Source: Fomitopsis serialis
Taxonomy: Eukaryota > Basidiomycota > Agaricomycetes > Polyporales > Fomitopsidaceae
NCBI RefSeq assembly: GCF_022376445.1
Contig: NW_025955567.1
Location: forward strand, 1-20,440
Direction: 5' to 3'
DNA: 20,440 bases
The notes beneath the pieces were generated by a model. It made no database searches. It was not told where the DNA came from and saw only the letters and a list, made by a program, of their open reading frames with translations. The position numbers and the translations under genes were made by a program. Position 1 is the first letter of the stretch; every line of letters begins with the position of its first letter. This document shows, piece by piece, positions 9,240 through 19,428 of this stretch.

Positions 9240-11825
9240 GACTCGCCCAGCGAGTTCCGAGTGGGAGTAGAGGTGCAGGAGCAATACTCGCTCCCGGTCT
9301 TCATATACGTCGCGGTGGCTACTTGCATAGCTTGGTCTCGGATCCTCGGCCACACGGCGTCATCGTTGGGTCGGTTCGGTTTGATTCGATCATTCTGATC
9401 GGCACGGTTTGGCTTGCTACAACCAGATCTCTACGTGTCGATCACGCTTTCCTCCTTCTCTATCTACGTGCATACTTGCTTATTCTCTTCAGAGTCTATG
9501 GATATTCACACTCGAGTTACGGACGCACAGTTCACAGAAATATCAATCGCGACGCTGCCCTACGGATGGTCCTACGACGGTACGCCTCGCTGGCAGGCGC
9601 GGCTGTGCATCAGATAGCAGCGCGCATACCTCGAATGAGATATGAACCAGAAGTCGATATAGAGAGTGCTTTGGATGGTTAGGCTGAGCTCAATTGACAG
9701 CGAGCTTCCGCAGGGGAACTGAGGTGAGTTCAATCTTCTTCCGCGATTGAACTTGTCCTCAATGATCGAAGGCATCTCGATAGTACCGGCCTCGCTGGCA
9801 GAACTTCCACAAAGGTTGGTATGTAACCGGGGCCTTGAATGCAACTGCCATCGTTCGCTGCTGAACCCTGCCGGCCCAGAAAATCGTCTCAGCCCTGTAC
9901 CTCGACTGCTTTCCCAGTCGCACGGCAGCTTTTCCGTACGCAATCTCGCTCCTTGACGAACTGTCATGCGTCATGTCCGCTCAATGTCCAACGCACGCTT
10001 ATGTGAGTCTACGCTCGCGCACAGTATCGCAGTGATTTCGAGTGCATATGCCGGCAGTAACTGCGTATTCGGCCTTCATCTCCGGGTAGCGCTGGTGTTT
10101 CAATGTCCTCCGGAGTACCTGGAAAAACGAATTAGTTCAGCTTCCGGATCTAGAACACTCTTGTGAAGTTCAACGCCATCAGTGGCGTTGCCAACTCTCG
10201 CGCTACTGTGTGAATTTCGCGCCAGAGAATGTTTTTAGGTAGGTGAGTCAATTGTCTACTGCTGCTGGCCGCTCTACGTTGACTGTTCTTGGTTTCACCA
10301 TGACGGCTGCCCTGCACTATGATAGCACGCATGCTTCCTGGGTGATTGCAGTCTTGTCTCGAGACAAGTACGGTTATGCTTGTGCCGCAATTGGTAGGGC
10401 CTATGCGACTATGACGGGATGAAGCTTGACGACGGGCTCGTGCTGCCAGTGAAGGCATGCTTCACCCTTGAACGCCACCAAGACGTGAAAGTTGGGATTG
10501 TTGCGCCTCAACGCTACTCCATTGTACCGACAGATCGACAACTATTGGTCGCCCGTACTCTAGTGCCACGGGAAGGCACCTTCCGCCTTCGCAAAGCGCA
10601 GATCGTCCAGATTAGAAGAACGTTCTCATCCTGCGTCCAGGGCATTGGAACCTTCCGTGCATTCCCCGCTTATCTGCTGCTGCTTATTCAAGCCCAATCC
10701 TTATGTGCTTGTTTCAAGATGGCTGGGTGTGGCTGGGTGGTCCATTCACTCTGCCCATCGACTTGCTTCGTCGCATTCTTCTTTCATGCGTGAATGACAC
10801 GATGCTTTGTCCTGGTCTAAGGACCGGTGGGCTCGGATCTGCCTTACATGATGTTTTCCAGTTCTACACATTACCAGAACAGGCACAGACTAGCTGAACC
10901 TCGGATGTCAACAGTAAAGACGGCGTTGAACCCGACCTAGACAACTGTATGTGCCATTTATACCAATCAAGCCTCTGTCCACGCGTCAAGCTGAAGACCC
11001 GACCTTTTCCCGATTCCGGCCGCTCTTTCTTCGGATAACACTCGACTTTAAACGCGTCGAACTTCAATGAAGGTGAGTTTTAGCCATCGTCGTACGAAGT
11101 GATCTTCAATTAGCGTTGCCTAGGTCGTTGAATCAGCGAGGTTAATCCCAGCGATCCTGACTGCTGGACTGGTCGTACCATCGACATAGTTCAGACACGC
11201 ATTCGCGCGAAGATCGAACAGGTACAAGATGGCGGCTACCAGGTCACGTTGGCGTTTGTACACGTCCAATCGCCTCGCTGGCGTTGTTGTCTCCGTCATA
11301 CTACTCACACTGGCTGGCGCGGTCGTGGTAACAGGAGCAACTCTCCATTCTTACCGCCTACGTGAACGCCCCGTTTCCTCGGTAGGACACCTTCTTCCTG
11401 CGACTCTACATGAAGGCTTCCACTGTATACAACGGCAGGTCGTAGCCGCTGGTCCGGGGGCTGTGTCTAAGCCCGCACTGAGTGCAAGTGCTCAGAGAAG
11501 CTGCGGGTCTCTATCTGCCGCCGGCGTTCCGTATAACTTGTTTCCGAAGGTCACTTGCCCTCGGAAGACCCTGTAACTCTTGCATCACTACTGTAGGTTG
11601 GCGTTGTTTACTCTGCGTGAAATAACATGCAGGGGCACGCGCCAGTACTGGAACGAGTTTCAGTGTCGACTCGCAGCAAAACGCAATGCAGCAAGTTACT
11701 CCGTAAGCACTTCATAGCTGAGTTGCCTTTCTCCCAACCGTCTGACCAGTGCGAAGTCGCAGGCAATGCAAATGTGCCTGGTCCACGAGATCGAGGCGAA
11801 AGGTGCTTCTCGTGGCAATGTCAAT

Positions 11826-11841
11826 CCGGGGAAATGTGGGG
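11826..11841 (+). promoter_or_regulatory. Paired CreA/Mig1-type motifs upstream of the sugar transporter
   Basis: CCGGGG (11826-11831) and GTGGGG (11836-11841) both match the fungal carbon-repressor consensus SYGGRG. They are four bases apart and about 195-210 bases before the transporter ATG. Close pairs of such sites are the arrangement bound by CreA in other fungi. The link to glucose repression of this gene is inference from motif and position; the six-base motif is common by chance in GC-rich DNA. Confidence 0.35.
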
Positions 11842-11941
11842 TGATCATGAGGCATTCGTTTCCTGGATGTTTGGACCACAGTGTATCACCTGTCCACTGA
11901 ATCTGACCGTCTCAGTCGTTATTCTGAGGACGTCCTGCCAA

Positions 11942-11948
11942 TATAAAT
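11942..11948 (+). promoter_or_regulatory. TATA box of the sugar transporter
   Basis: TATAAAT lies 94 bases before the ATG at 12036, a usual spacing for a fungal core promoter with a short 5' UTR. No other TATA-like sequence lies closer to the start. Confidence 0.5.
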
Positions 11949-12035
11949 CCATGCACTTCCTGGACGGGCGGGCTGGAGCTTTCACGTTCTCATTGAAAAA
12001 ATCCTCCTCTTGTTCACGACGAGCGCAAAGCCAGC

Positions 12036-14165
12036 ATGGCGGTCGGCGCAACGGTATCTGCGGAAGCGACTACAGGCGTTGCGCACCTTCTCAACCCGAA
12101 CAGGAAGTGGTACAACAATCGGCGGTGCGTGCTCTTTCATTTCGGCGTCTCCCCTTCTACCGCCGGTGCTCATCCACTTCCCGTAGACTCATTACTCTGC
12201 ATGCGTGGATCGTTCTCTTGTACGTCAAATACAGCTATCCGGCTACGTTCTATCGTAACACAAACATTTTTCATAGCATCATCATCTCTTCTGCCAATGG
12301 ATTCGACGGCAGTCTCATGAATAACTTTCAATCGCTGTGGCAATGGGAAGGCTACTTCAACAACCCGTCTGGGTCTCTCCTGGGCGCTCTTAGTGCTATG
12401 CAGGTCACTTCATTTCTCTTGACTCGAGGAAGAGTGATTGAAGGGAAATACAGAATATAGGCTCGCTTGCCGCATATCCATTCGCTCCGTACTTGTCTGA
12501 TGGGATTGGACGCCGTGCAACGATATTTGTTGGTTCAATTATTACTCTCATCGGAGTCGCCATCCAGTCTGCCGCGCAGAATATTGGCATGTTCATCGGA
12601 GGACGGTACGTCGATCTTGATGTCGAGCAGAACGATGACTCACGACAGTGACCAGTTTCCTCATCGGGTTCGGTGTTTGCTTCGCTGGTGTGCCAAATCG
12701 CTGTCGCTTGGGATGCAAACTCACGAGATAGGTATATAGCTAATGCCGCGCCGATGCTGGTCACCGAAATCTCATATCCCACCTACCGTGCGCCTCTCAC
12801 GTCTGTGTACAACTCGCTTTGGTACTCCGGGAACGTGATGTACGTCCCATTTGCCAAAGCTATAGCGTACAGTGACGTCAATAACCCTGTCTCATAGCGC
12901 GTCGTGGACGACATATGGCACGGCTTACATCCCTAATGAATGGTCGTGGCGCATTCCGTCGATCATTCAGGGGATACCGTCAATTATTCAATTCTTCTTC
13001 GTTCTTCTGGCACCGGAGAGTCCTAGGTGGCTCATATCCAAGGGCAGAGAGGCAGAGGGCCTACAGGTCCTCGCTTACTACCATGCCGATGGTGACGATC
13101 AAGACCCGCTTGTGCAGTTCGAGTTCGAAGAGATCAGAGCCGCCATTGCGTTTGATCGTGAAGGTACGTCCACTGTCCCTATGAACTTATTATGTGCTTC
13201 AGCTCGATATTGCTTTAGTAAACAAGGACGTCGGCTGGCTCAGTCTCTTCAAGACTCCTGGAAACAGAAAGCGGCTTATCATTGCTGTCGCCATTGGATG
13301 GTTCTCCCAGTGGTCCGGTAATGGGCTTGTGTCATACTATCTCAATAAGGTATTCGACACTATCGGAATTACCAGTACCTCTACGCAACTGCTCATTACT
13401 GGGTGAGTATCAACACGCATTCTGCTACGTGGATACTGATTCGTGTGTAGCATCCTCGCTATCTGGAACCTCGTCATCTCAATCGGTGCCTCGTTCCTGG
13501 TCGACAGAGTCGGACGCCGACCCCTCTTCCTCTTGGCGACCGGGGGCAGTCTTGTATTCTTCATTCTGCAGACCATCTGCTCAGCGCAATACGCGCTCCA
13601 CGAGCAGCCGGCTGCTGCGCACGCTGTCATCGCGTTCATATTCCTATACTACGGATTCTATGAGTGAGTTTCTTCTCCCATACGAGAAGCGCGCAACCAT
13701 TGACATGCAATCCCACCAGTCTTGCCTACACGCCTCTAATTGTAACCTATACCGTCGAGATTATGCCGAACTCGCTCCGGGCGAAGGGCCTCACCATATA
13801 CAGTGTCGGCGTTTCGCTCGCATTGATCTTCAACCAATATGTCAATCCAGTCGCCCTACAGAGGCTTGCCTGGAAGTACTACGTGCGTCTATCGGTCGTC
13901 ATGTATAACCATTCACGGTCTCATTGTCGACTCATCCCAGATCTTCTACTGCTGTTGGATCGCCTTCGAGTTCGTGTTCATCTACTTCCTGCTCGTGGAA
14001 ACCAAGAACCGCACCCTGGAAGAAACCGCGGCCTTGTTCGATAACAAAGATCTGGCCAAGGAAGTCGCCGAGGCTATCGAGGGGCCTTTGCACGAGGGAG
14101 ACCACAAAGGGTCCGTGTCCGAGAAGGCATCAGAAACAGCAATAGAGGAAGTCATTGCCGCCTGA
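12036..14165 (+). CDS. MFS sugar porter (hexose/lactose-permease type)
   Basis: A plasma-membrane proton-coupled sugar importer of the major facilitator superfamily. Eleven exons join to 527 residues with no break: 12036-12124, 12187-12219, 12277-12403, 12454-12605, 12656-12687, 12740-12839, 12898-13163, 13219-13402, 13451-13663, 13720-13882, 13941-14165. All ten introns are GT-AG and 48-62 bp. Sugar-porter signatures are complete: GFDGSLMN after helix 1 (49-56), DGIGRR in loop 2-3 (99-104), PESPRWL after helix 6 (217-223), SQWSGNGLVSYY in helix 7 (296-307), DRVGRR in loop 8-9 (346-351) and VETKNRTLEE after helix 12 (472-481). Length is normal for the family. The ATG has A at -3 and G at +4. 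The close match to fungal lactose/hexose permease-like porters is recalled, not searched; the exact sugar cannot be told. It lies between the two pairs of NTase-fold genes, with no evident functional tie. Confidence 0.93.
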
Positions 14166-14531
14166 GGACTTGACAAGCGTGGAGAATTGCTGCTCGTATC
14201 TAACGGGCTGCCAGAGCGAGTGAAAACGAGTCGTCCTTGCGCACGTGCGCTGCTAGCGTTCATGTAACTTCTCCATAAATGTAGTAGCATGGAGGGATGT
14301 GCGCGTCGTACGGAATCGGGTGAGCCACGAGGACAATGCGAGCAAGGTTTCTTCTCACCCTCAACAGCAGGTACACGAGGCTTTATCTCAATGACCCATT
14401 GGTGTGCTTCGAAGCGGCTGCTGAGCGGGTATTGTGGACTGAGCTACTATCGTCCCCCTTTGTAGTTTCGTACATTCGTACACCCTTGCTCCATCGACGC
14501 TGTACACATAACACGGCTAGCAGCAAACGCG
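14166..14531. other. Intergenic between transporter and NTase copy C
   Basis: These 366 bases hold the transporter 3' UTR and the promoter of copy C, both on the plus strand. I see no TATA box at a normal distance, no repeat and no coding signal. CATAAATG at about 14274 is some 250 bases before the start and probably too far to matter. Confidence 0.4.
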
Positions 14532-15267
14532 ATGGCTCCCCCTCCGACGTATGAAGAAATCTGCGATATCGCCAGTAAGGCTGTCACCATATTCAAAGAT
14601 CAGGGCTATGAGTGCTGCCTGTTCGGAAGCACAGCCTGTGCACTGTTTGGCACGACGAGATGTCCCAACGTACGCGCAGATTCACTTCCTATGACTCGAT
14701 GTTGTTTGATCACAGTCATGATCATAGGATGTGGATCTCGTTGTTCTCGCGCCTGATGAGAACACCGAATACTTGAAGCAGCTCCTGGTAGATAATGACG
14801 ATGATGGACGGTTCTTCCTCGTACCCTCGAGAAATCGTCGCGCAAATTACGAGGTGCTATGGTACCAGCTACCATCCACCCGCCGCGGTGCGGAGCGTCA
14901 GTGCAAGGTAGACATCCTGATCCCAGGCGATCTGAACATCCCGGACATCCCTCAAGGACAGGTCAAGCGCAAAAACTACCTTCCCGTAATGCCACTGCTC
15001 CCCCTGTTGCTGTTGAAGCTGCAGGGATGGACGGATCATCGCGACTCCAACCGGCGGGACTTCCGGGAGAAGCAACATGTCGATGTCGAGGACATTGACG
15101 AGCTCCTGTCGATTGCCTGCGGTACACGCACACATGTCAGCAGCAACAGCCTCAGCTGGTTGCCCGCGGACTTCGTCCAGGACGCCCAGGGGCGTATCTA
15201 CGAATACGTGGACGAGTTCCCGCACTCAGCCTTGGAATGGCAGACTCTCGGTTTCGAATCATACTAA
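14532..15267 (+). CDS. Nucleotidyltransferase-fold protein, AbiEii/JHP933-like, intact motifs (copy C)
   Basis: Exon 1 is 14532-14669, intron 14670-14727 (58 bp, GTACGC donor, CATAG acceptor, phase 0), exon 2 is 14728-15267; 225 residues. The minimal nucleotidyltransferase signature is complete: FGST (Gly32-Ser33) in a CCLFGSTACALFGTTR helix start, Asp47 and Asp49 in DVDLVV, and a distal Asp108 in CKVDILIPG. Downstream, LLLLKLQGWTDHRD and DVEDIDELL follow the K...R...KD..DL..L pattern seen in AbiEii/JHP933-type domains. Enzymes of this fold transfer a nucleotide to protein, RNA or a small molecule; the substrate here is unknown. No signal peptide or membrane segment is seen, so it is probably cytosolic. 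The ATG has G at -3 and G at +4. Copy D lies 498 bases downstream in the same orientation, indicating tandem duplication. The fold assignment rests on motifs, not on a profile search. Confidence 0.75.
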
Positions 15268-15765
15268 GTCTGGATTCATCGCCGACTCCAGGTGCGAGTA
15301 GAGTGCTCTGTCGAGAGACATCCCTGCTGATAATCTCGTCCTTTAGCGTGATCCGAGTCGGCTCGCTATATACAGGGTCGTAGAGCATCGCAAGATAGAT
15401 GTTGATGTGGTCCAACTTGAAATCCCCCGATTGTCTTGAATATGCGCTGTGATCATTAGCACTATGTTCCACGCTGTTGTCATAGCTTCTGAAGACATTA
15501 CGCTCAGCTGTACTGAGTTGCAATACTAGTACACTTGAACACGTACCGGGGCGGTTTCGCCCTGAAGTAACTGTATCGACTTGTGCTATGATGACATAAG
15601 CCGACTGTCAATTAGGTTCAGCCACCTGGATTGACAACGTGAACTGAACGTGAACGTTTGAACTCTAACGCACTCAGACAAGGCTCTAGCGAGTGGTACC
15701 ACAGCGACCACGTAGCCATTACTACTAACGTCGCCAACAGTTCTTAACGAGTAGAAGCTCGAAAG
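15268..15765. other. Intergenic between NTase copies C and D
   Basis: Nothing coding is seen in this interval, which should contain the 3' UTR of copy C and the promoter of copy D. The AT content is higher than in the flanking exons. No repeat shared with the upstream region of copy C was noticed, so the duplication did not visibly preserve the promoter. Confidence 0.4.
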
Positions 15766-16522
15766 ATGAAGTCCCGCCCGCCAACATACCCAGAAATCTG
15801 CGCCGTTTCCCGCGAGGCAGTATCAATATACACGAGACATGGATATTCATGTTGCCTCTTCGGAAGCACCGCATGCGCGTTGTATGGAACAACCAGAACA
15901 CCGAACGTAAGCTCATGCTGCCTCCGTTGTGCGTGACTGAGGTGCTCCACGTCGATCGTAGGACGTGGATCTCGTCGTGTTCGTAGACGAACTAGATACA
16001 GAACGCCTGAAGAGGCTGCTGCCCCAGGCGAACTCATCATTCTATCTCGTCGACGCCAAGGACCCCGCAGCTACATACAAGGTCCTCTGGTACAAACTAC
16101 CTCGCATCAGAGGCGAGGCCGAGCGTCGCTGCAAGGTCGACATCCTCATCCCGGGTCTCGTCACGACCCTGAATATCCCACCTGTCCCTCCAGCCTACAT
16201 CGAAAGTCGGGATGGCATCCCCGTCTTACCAATTCTGCCTTTGCTCCTGTTGAAACTACAGGGCTGGGACGACCATCGGAATCATACCGAAGGGTACATG
16301 CGTGCGAAACAGGGATCGGACGTCAAGGACATCCGAGAGCTTCTGGATATCGCTCGTCGTGTGGGCGCAGAGCTCAGGAACGAGAACGTGCAATGGTTGC
16401 CTTACGAGCACATACGGAAGGCCCAGGACCGCCTCTTTGAATATACTAGGCGCTTTCCTAAGACGGGGCCGTTTTGGGAGAGCATGGGCTTCGCTTGCTA
16501 CACAGCGCTGCAAGGTTCTTGA
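15766..16522 (+). CDS. Nucleotidyltransferase-fold protein, AbiEii/JHP933-like, intact motifs (copy D)
   Basis: Exon 1 is 15766-15906, intron 15907-15961 (55 bp, GTAAGC donor, TGACTGA branch-like site, CGTAG acceptor, phase 0), exon 2 is 15962-16522; 233 residues. The catalytic signature is complete: FGST (33-34), DVDLVV with Asp48 and Asp50 directly after the intron, and CKVDILIPG with Asp107. Further shared blocks are SFYLVDAKDPAATYKVLWYKLP, a PPVPPAYIESRDGIPVLP segment, LLLLKLQGWDDHR and the DVKDIRELLDIARR helix, then an aromatic C-terminus ending near FWESMGFACY. The ATG at 15766 has A at -3 and gives an N-terminus (PPTYPEIC) collinear with copy C (PPTYEEIC). By eye, copy D is also the copy most like A in the second exon. 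Substrate and role are unknown. Frame and splice sites are clean, so it is probably functional. Confidence 0.78.
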
Positions 16523-17520
16523 CGAGGTACGAGTCTCACGACAGTTTGTGCGCTGTGGCATATCAAGCTCATTGTTCAGCACAGCGGTAGGGTGAAGTTT
16601 GCATCGGACATTGTCGTGTATGACAGTGTCGTGGGATTTGGATCAATGTATTCCATGAGTGCTGTACGTGGCATGCAGGCTTTTATGCTTCAGAGACGCT
16701 CGAAGCCACAAGAACTCACTAGATGGGACTACAAGAGTATGTGGCCCGGCGTAACGCTTGTCAGTTCTTTATTGATGTCGCAGAACTTGAAGCGACGATT
16801 CGACGACAATACGGGCTAACACGGGTCGCTTTCAGGTCTTGACGCGGCTACACAGCAAAGTCAATTCGTCACCTCAAGTTCGATGATGCTGTTCAATCGA
16901 TCCTAGTAGCCTGTGCCTCGCAGTTATCGTTCGATGGATCTCATCGCCTCTGGGTAACATACATGAAGACAAATCCGAAGACGACATCAGTACCATCGAA
17001 CTCCCGCGAGTCGAAGATGAAAGTGGACCCGGTTGAGCCTGTGACGTGGCGTCAGGAGACGTAGCATCCTCTGCTGATGCATGCTCCTTAACTACAAGTT
17101 CTTTGTGAAGGCAGCTCACTACGAGCGAAGCTCTGGATCATGCCAGTGCCTCCGGATGTCACCAATGTGACCGATTCGGCTCTAGAACATCTGTCCGTTG
17201 TATTCTGCTCAGGCTACCCCACCATGTGCGTGGCGAAGTCGATGAATAGTGCGATGCATGTCTAGGACGCGGTAGCGCTGTCCGCTATCCACGGTGCTCA
17301 TAGTGGATCCTCAGGCTGTTCTGTTTGTCGGTCAGTCCTTACAGTACTGGTCATATCACTTATCAGACGTGGAGTCGTCATTGTTAGCTCGTAATCCCAT
17401 GCTGGCAGTGATTATGCCCTATGTGTGCCCGATCTCCGTTCATTCTGGCAAGACCGGGGCTAATCATGTATAGTGACACATAGCATCCGGTTTGCGGATT
17501 ACACACAACCATGAATACCT
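16523..17520. other. Intergenic between convergent genes
   Basis: Almost 1 kb between the stop of copy D (+) and the stop of the kinase-like gene (-). Open frames at 16592-16819 (+) and 16874-17119 (-) are short and without motifs. I see no RNA gene, repeat or element boundary. Confidence 0.4.
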
Positions 17521-18617
17521 TTACACATTGAGTGGTCTCTTCAGCCCGGCGGCGTCCCACCTTCTCAACAACTCCTGTCGAGTGAAGTCGACTTTCTGCT
17601 CCCAGGCCTCGACTTCGTACGCGTAGCATATTTCAGCGATTTGGCGGTCATTTGGATCGGTTATGCGCGACAGTTGGTGAACACTGATCAATTGGGAACC
17701 GAAGCCCGTTGTGCCTGTACAAAGACTGATGAGCATCCGGGGTTACGATACTAGGTACAGAAGGAGGGTTCACTTGGTTTCCAGATTGCTGCAATGTGAG
17801 ACGCGGTCTCCCACAGTTCTTTACAAGGGAGCTCGACTTCTCTAAGTGCCAGCTTGCCGAATTCGAATGTTGCCGCGCTGTCTACAACGTCCGCATCAAC
17901 CACCGGGCAATGGTGGTTCATCACAGCGGCCTCAAAGTCGATGATACCGGCACTTCCGTCGCTCTTCTTGCGAATGTGGCCTGGCTTCAAGTCATTGTGT
18001 CGTACGCCTCTTCTATGAAATTCGAGAACGGCAGACATCAAGTAAATCCTGTCATAGACAACGCCTTCCAAATGAGATCTATCTCGCGGACTATCAAGGC
18101 ATGGTTCAACGCACCTGAATGCCTCGTCCTCGTGTGCCGACTTGTTGCGAGTCAGAGGTTCCCCGAAATATTCAAGAACTAAACAGGTAGCTAGCTCGCC
18201 GCCTAGTTCTCCCTCAAATAGTCCATAGCAACGGGGTATAATATCCCCTTGAAGTTCTTCCAGTGCGGCGTAGACTTGCTTCTCATGATGCAGTGTCGAT
18301 CGCTGTCGCTTGCCACCGTGAATCACTTTGCAGATGACGGTCCTACGATTGATGCTTCCCTCATTGTCACGGGCTGTATCTTGCATGAGGACACGACAGA
18401 CCGTGCGTGTACGCTCGCCTGTTACCCAGTGGACCAACTGCACGCCAGTGGGTACATTGGTTGAATATGGAAGTGCTGAGACCTCGAGAGTACAGGCGTC
18501 GGGGTCATCGACTTTCGTGAGCGTATTGAAGTCGGAAATGGAGGGGATGAAACGTGAGCATGGGCACGGGGCCGCTTCTCTGACACCAAGGGCATGGCTG
18601 AAAGGCTCAGAGTCAAC
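17521..18617 (-). CDS. Protein-kinase-like protein of fungal type, 5' end unresolved
   Basis: A eukaryotic-kinase-fold protein. Exon 17774-18617 (open frame; true 5' end unknown), intron 17773-17715 (59 bp, GTGAAC donor, TACAG acceptor, phase 1), last exon 17714-17521. Kinase landmarks: VICKV with the ATP-anchoring Lys (codon 18329-18327), HEKQVYAALEEL with a helix-C Glu, the hinge CLVLEYFGEPL, catalytic loop HRRGVRHNDLKPGHI (Asp at 17993-17991) and IIDFE (Asp at 17939-17937). Differences from canonical kinases: HRD is HND, the Mg-binding Asn after DLKPG is His, and DFG is DFE. These are seen in kinase-like families that are expanded in Agaricomycetes, so activity is uncertain. The in-frame coding continues upstream of the GTG at 18443 to a stop at 18620-18618, without an ATG before 18386. 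An initiating exon beyond an intron is therefore likely. Confidence 0.68.
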
Positions 18618-19428
18618 TCAGGCTCGTCTGAACCACTGGCAGAGAGGACACGCGACATACAACGACTGATGGGAGCCGACGGCAAGTCGTATTGATGCAC
18701 AGTGGCCATGTGGCCTACGATCATCCAATAGAGACATTCAGAGTCCAGATTATGTACATAGTAGCTATCTCGCCAGCTATTCTGTGCAGCGATCCGAGGC
18801 TCGACGGCAAAAACGGCAAAACTTGACAGTGACAGCGAGCACCAGCTGCAATCGCTTGATCAGCACTGGTGGTTAACTGGCATGCACAAGTATTGTCGAT
18901 AAATGGTGTTCCAGCAGCCTTGTGCTCCCATAAAACTGGGATATGGCTACATACTATCACTGAGCTCAGTTCCTATCTCCAGATGACAAACGAGACAGTC
19001 CAGGGTCAAATATAAGTGAGAGCACATCAGGAACCATACAGAAGCCAAAGTTCTTGCCATGACTTCAATCGTCACGGTTTCATTCGCCATTCAATTCTTG
19101 ACGGATCGCACATACTTTGAAACCTGATTGCAGCTTATTGGTAAGATCGGTCAGCGACGCCGCCAATGAAGATGTGCCATGCGTACGAAGTTGAGTACGA
19201 GCAGAGAGCACCCTCTAATGGATGATTGACCACGCACGTAATTCTTAGTACCTACCAACATTGAAGCACCCGAGAGCAACCAAACACGACGCTCAGTTCC
19301 AGGTTATATCGCGACGTGAACCTAAGACACTGACCTTCATACTCATTTCACCCCCAGGATGAGTGATCCATCTGCTATCACCCATCGTCCACCAAGCAAG
19401 AGCTTCAAAAGTGCCAAAGCCGTCTATT
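18618..19428. other. Intergenic between the kinase-like gene and GWT1 homologue
   Basis: Both neighbours are on the minus strand. The first exon of the kinase-like gene probably lies in the left part (candidate ATG codons around 18705-18724 on the minus strand), but none could be joined in frame. The rest is the 3' flank of the GWT1 homologue. No repeat, RNA gene or further coding signal was seen. Confidence 0.35.

Larger units (their letters stand above)
9240..12035. other. Long intergenic region without a recognised gene
   Basis: These 2.8 kb separate copy B from the sugar transporter. Open frames at 9323-9682 (+), 9759-9974 (-), 10419-10793 (+), 10864-11067 (-) and 11229-11576 (+) were read; none shows a recognisable domain or can be spliced convincingly, so I do not call them. 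A short hairpin (AGTTCAATC / GATTGAACT, nine-base loop) is at 9727-9753. A minus-strand TATAAATGG occurs near 10953-10962 with no obvious gene below it. The right end is the transporter promoter (separate entries). Confidence 0.4.

Noticed and set aside
9727..9753. Nine-base perfect inverted repeat with nine-base loop
   Set aside because: Such short hairpins are expected by chance in 20 kb; no terminator or element context supports a role.
11229..11576. Open frame with a hydrophobic stretch resembling a signal anchor
   Set aside because: Only one hydrophobic run, the remainder is without features, and the opposite strand reads equally well; not supported as a gene.
11627..12276. Long open frame continuing into transporter exon 3
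   Set aside because: Only the part after 12277 is coding; upstream it reads across the promoter and two introns in the wrong frame for exons 1 and 2.
12461..12463. Acceptor TAG at 12460 for transporter intron 3
   Set aside because: It puts exon 4 out of frame. The CAG ending at 12453 gives the conserved NIGSLAAYPFAPYLSDG segment in phase.
13201..13218. Acceptor CAG near 13202 for the intron after exon 7
   Set aside because: It shifts the frame; the TAG ending at 13218 keeps VNKDVGW in phase with the porter family.
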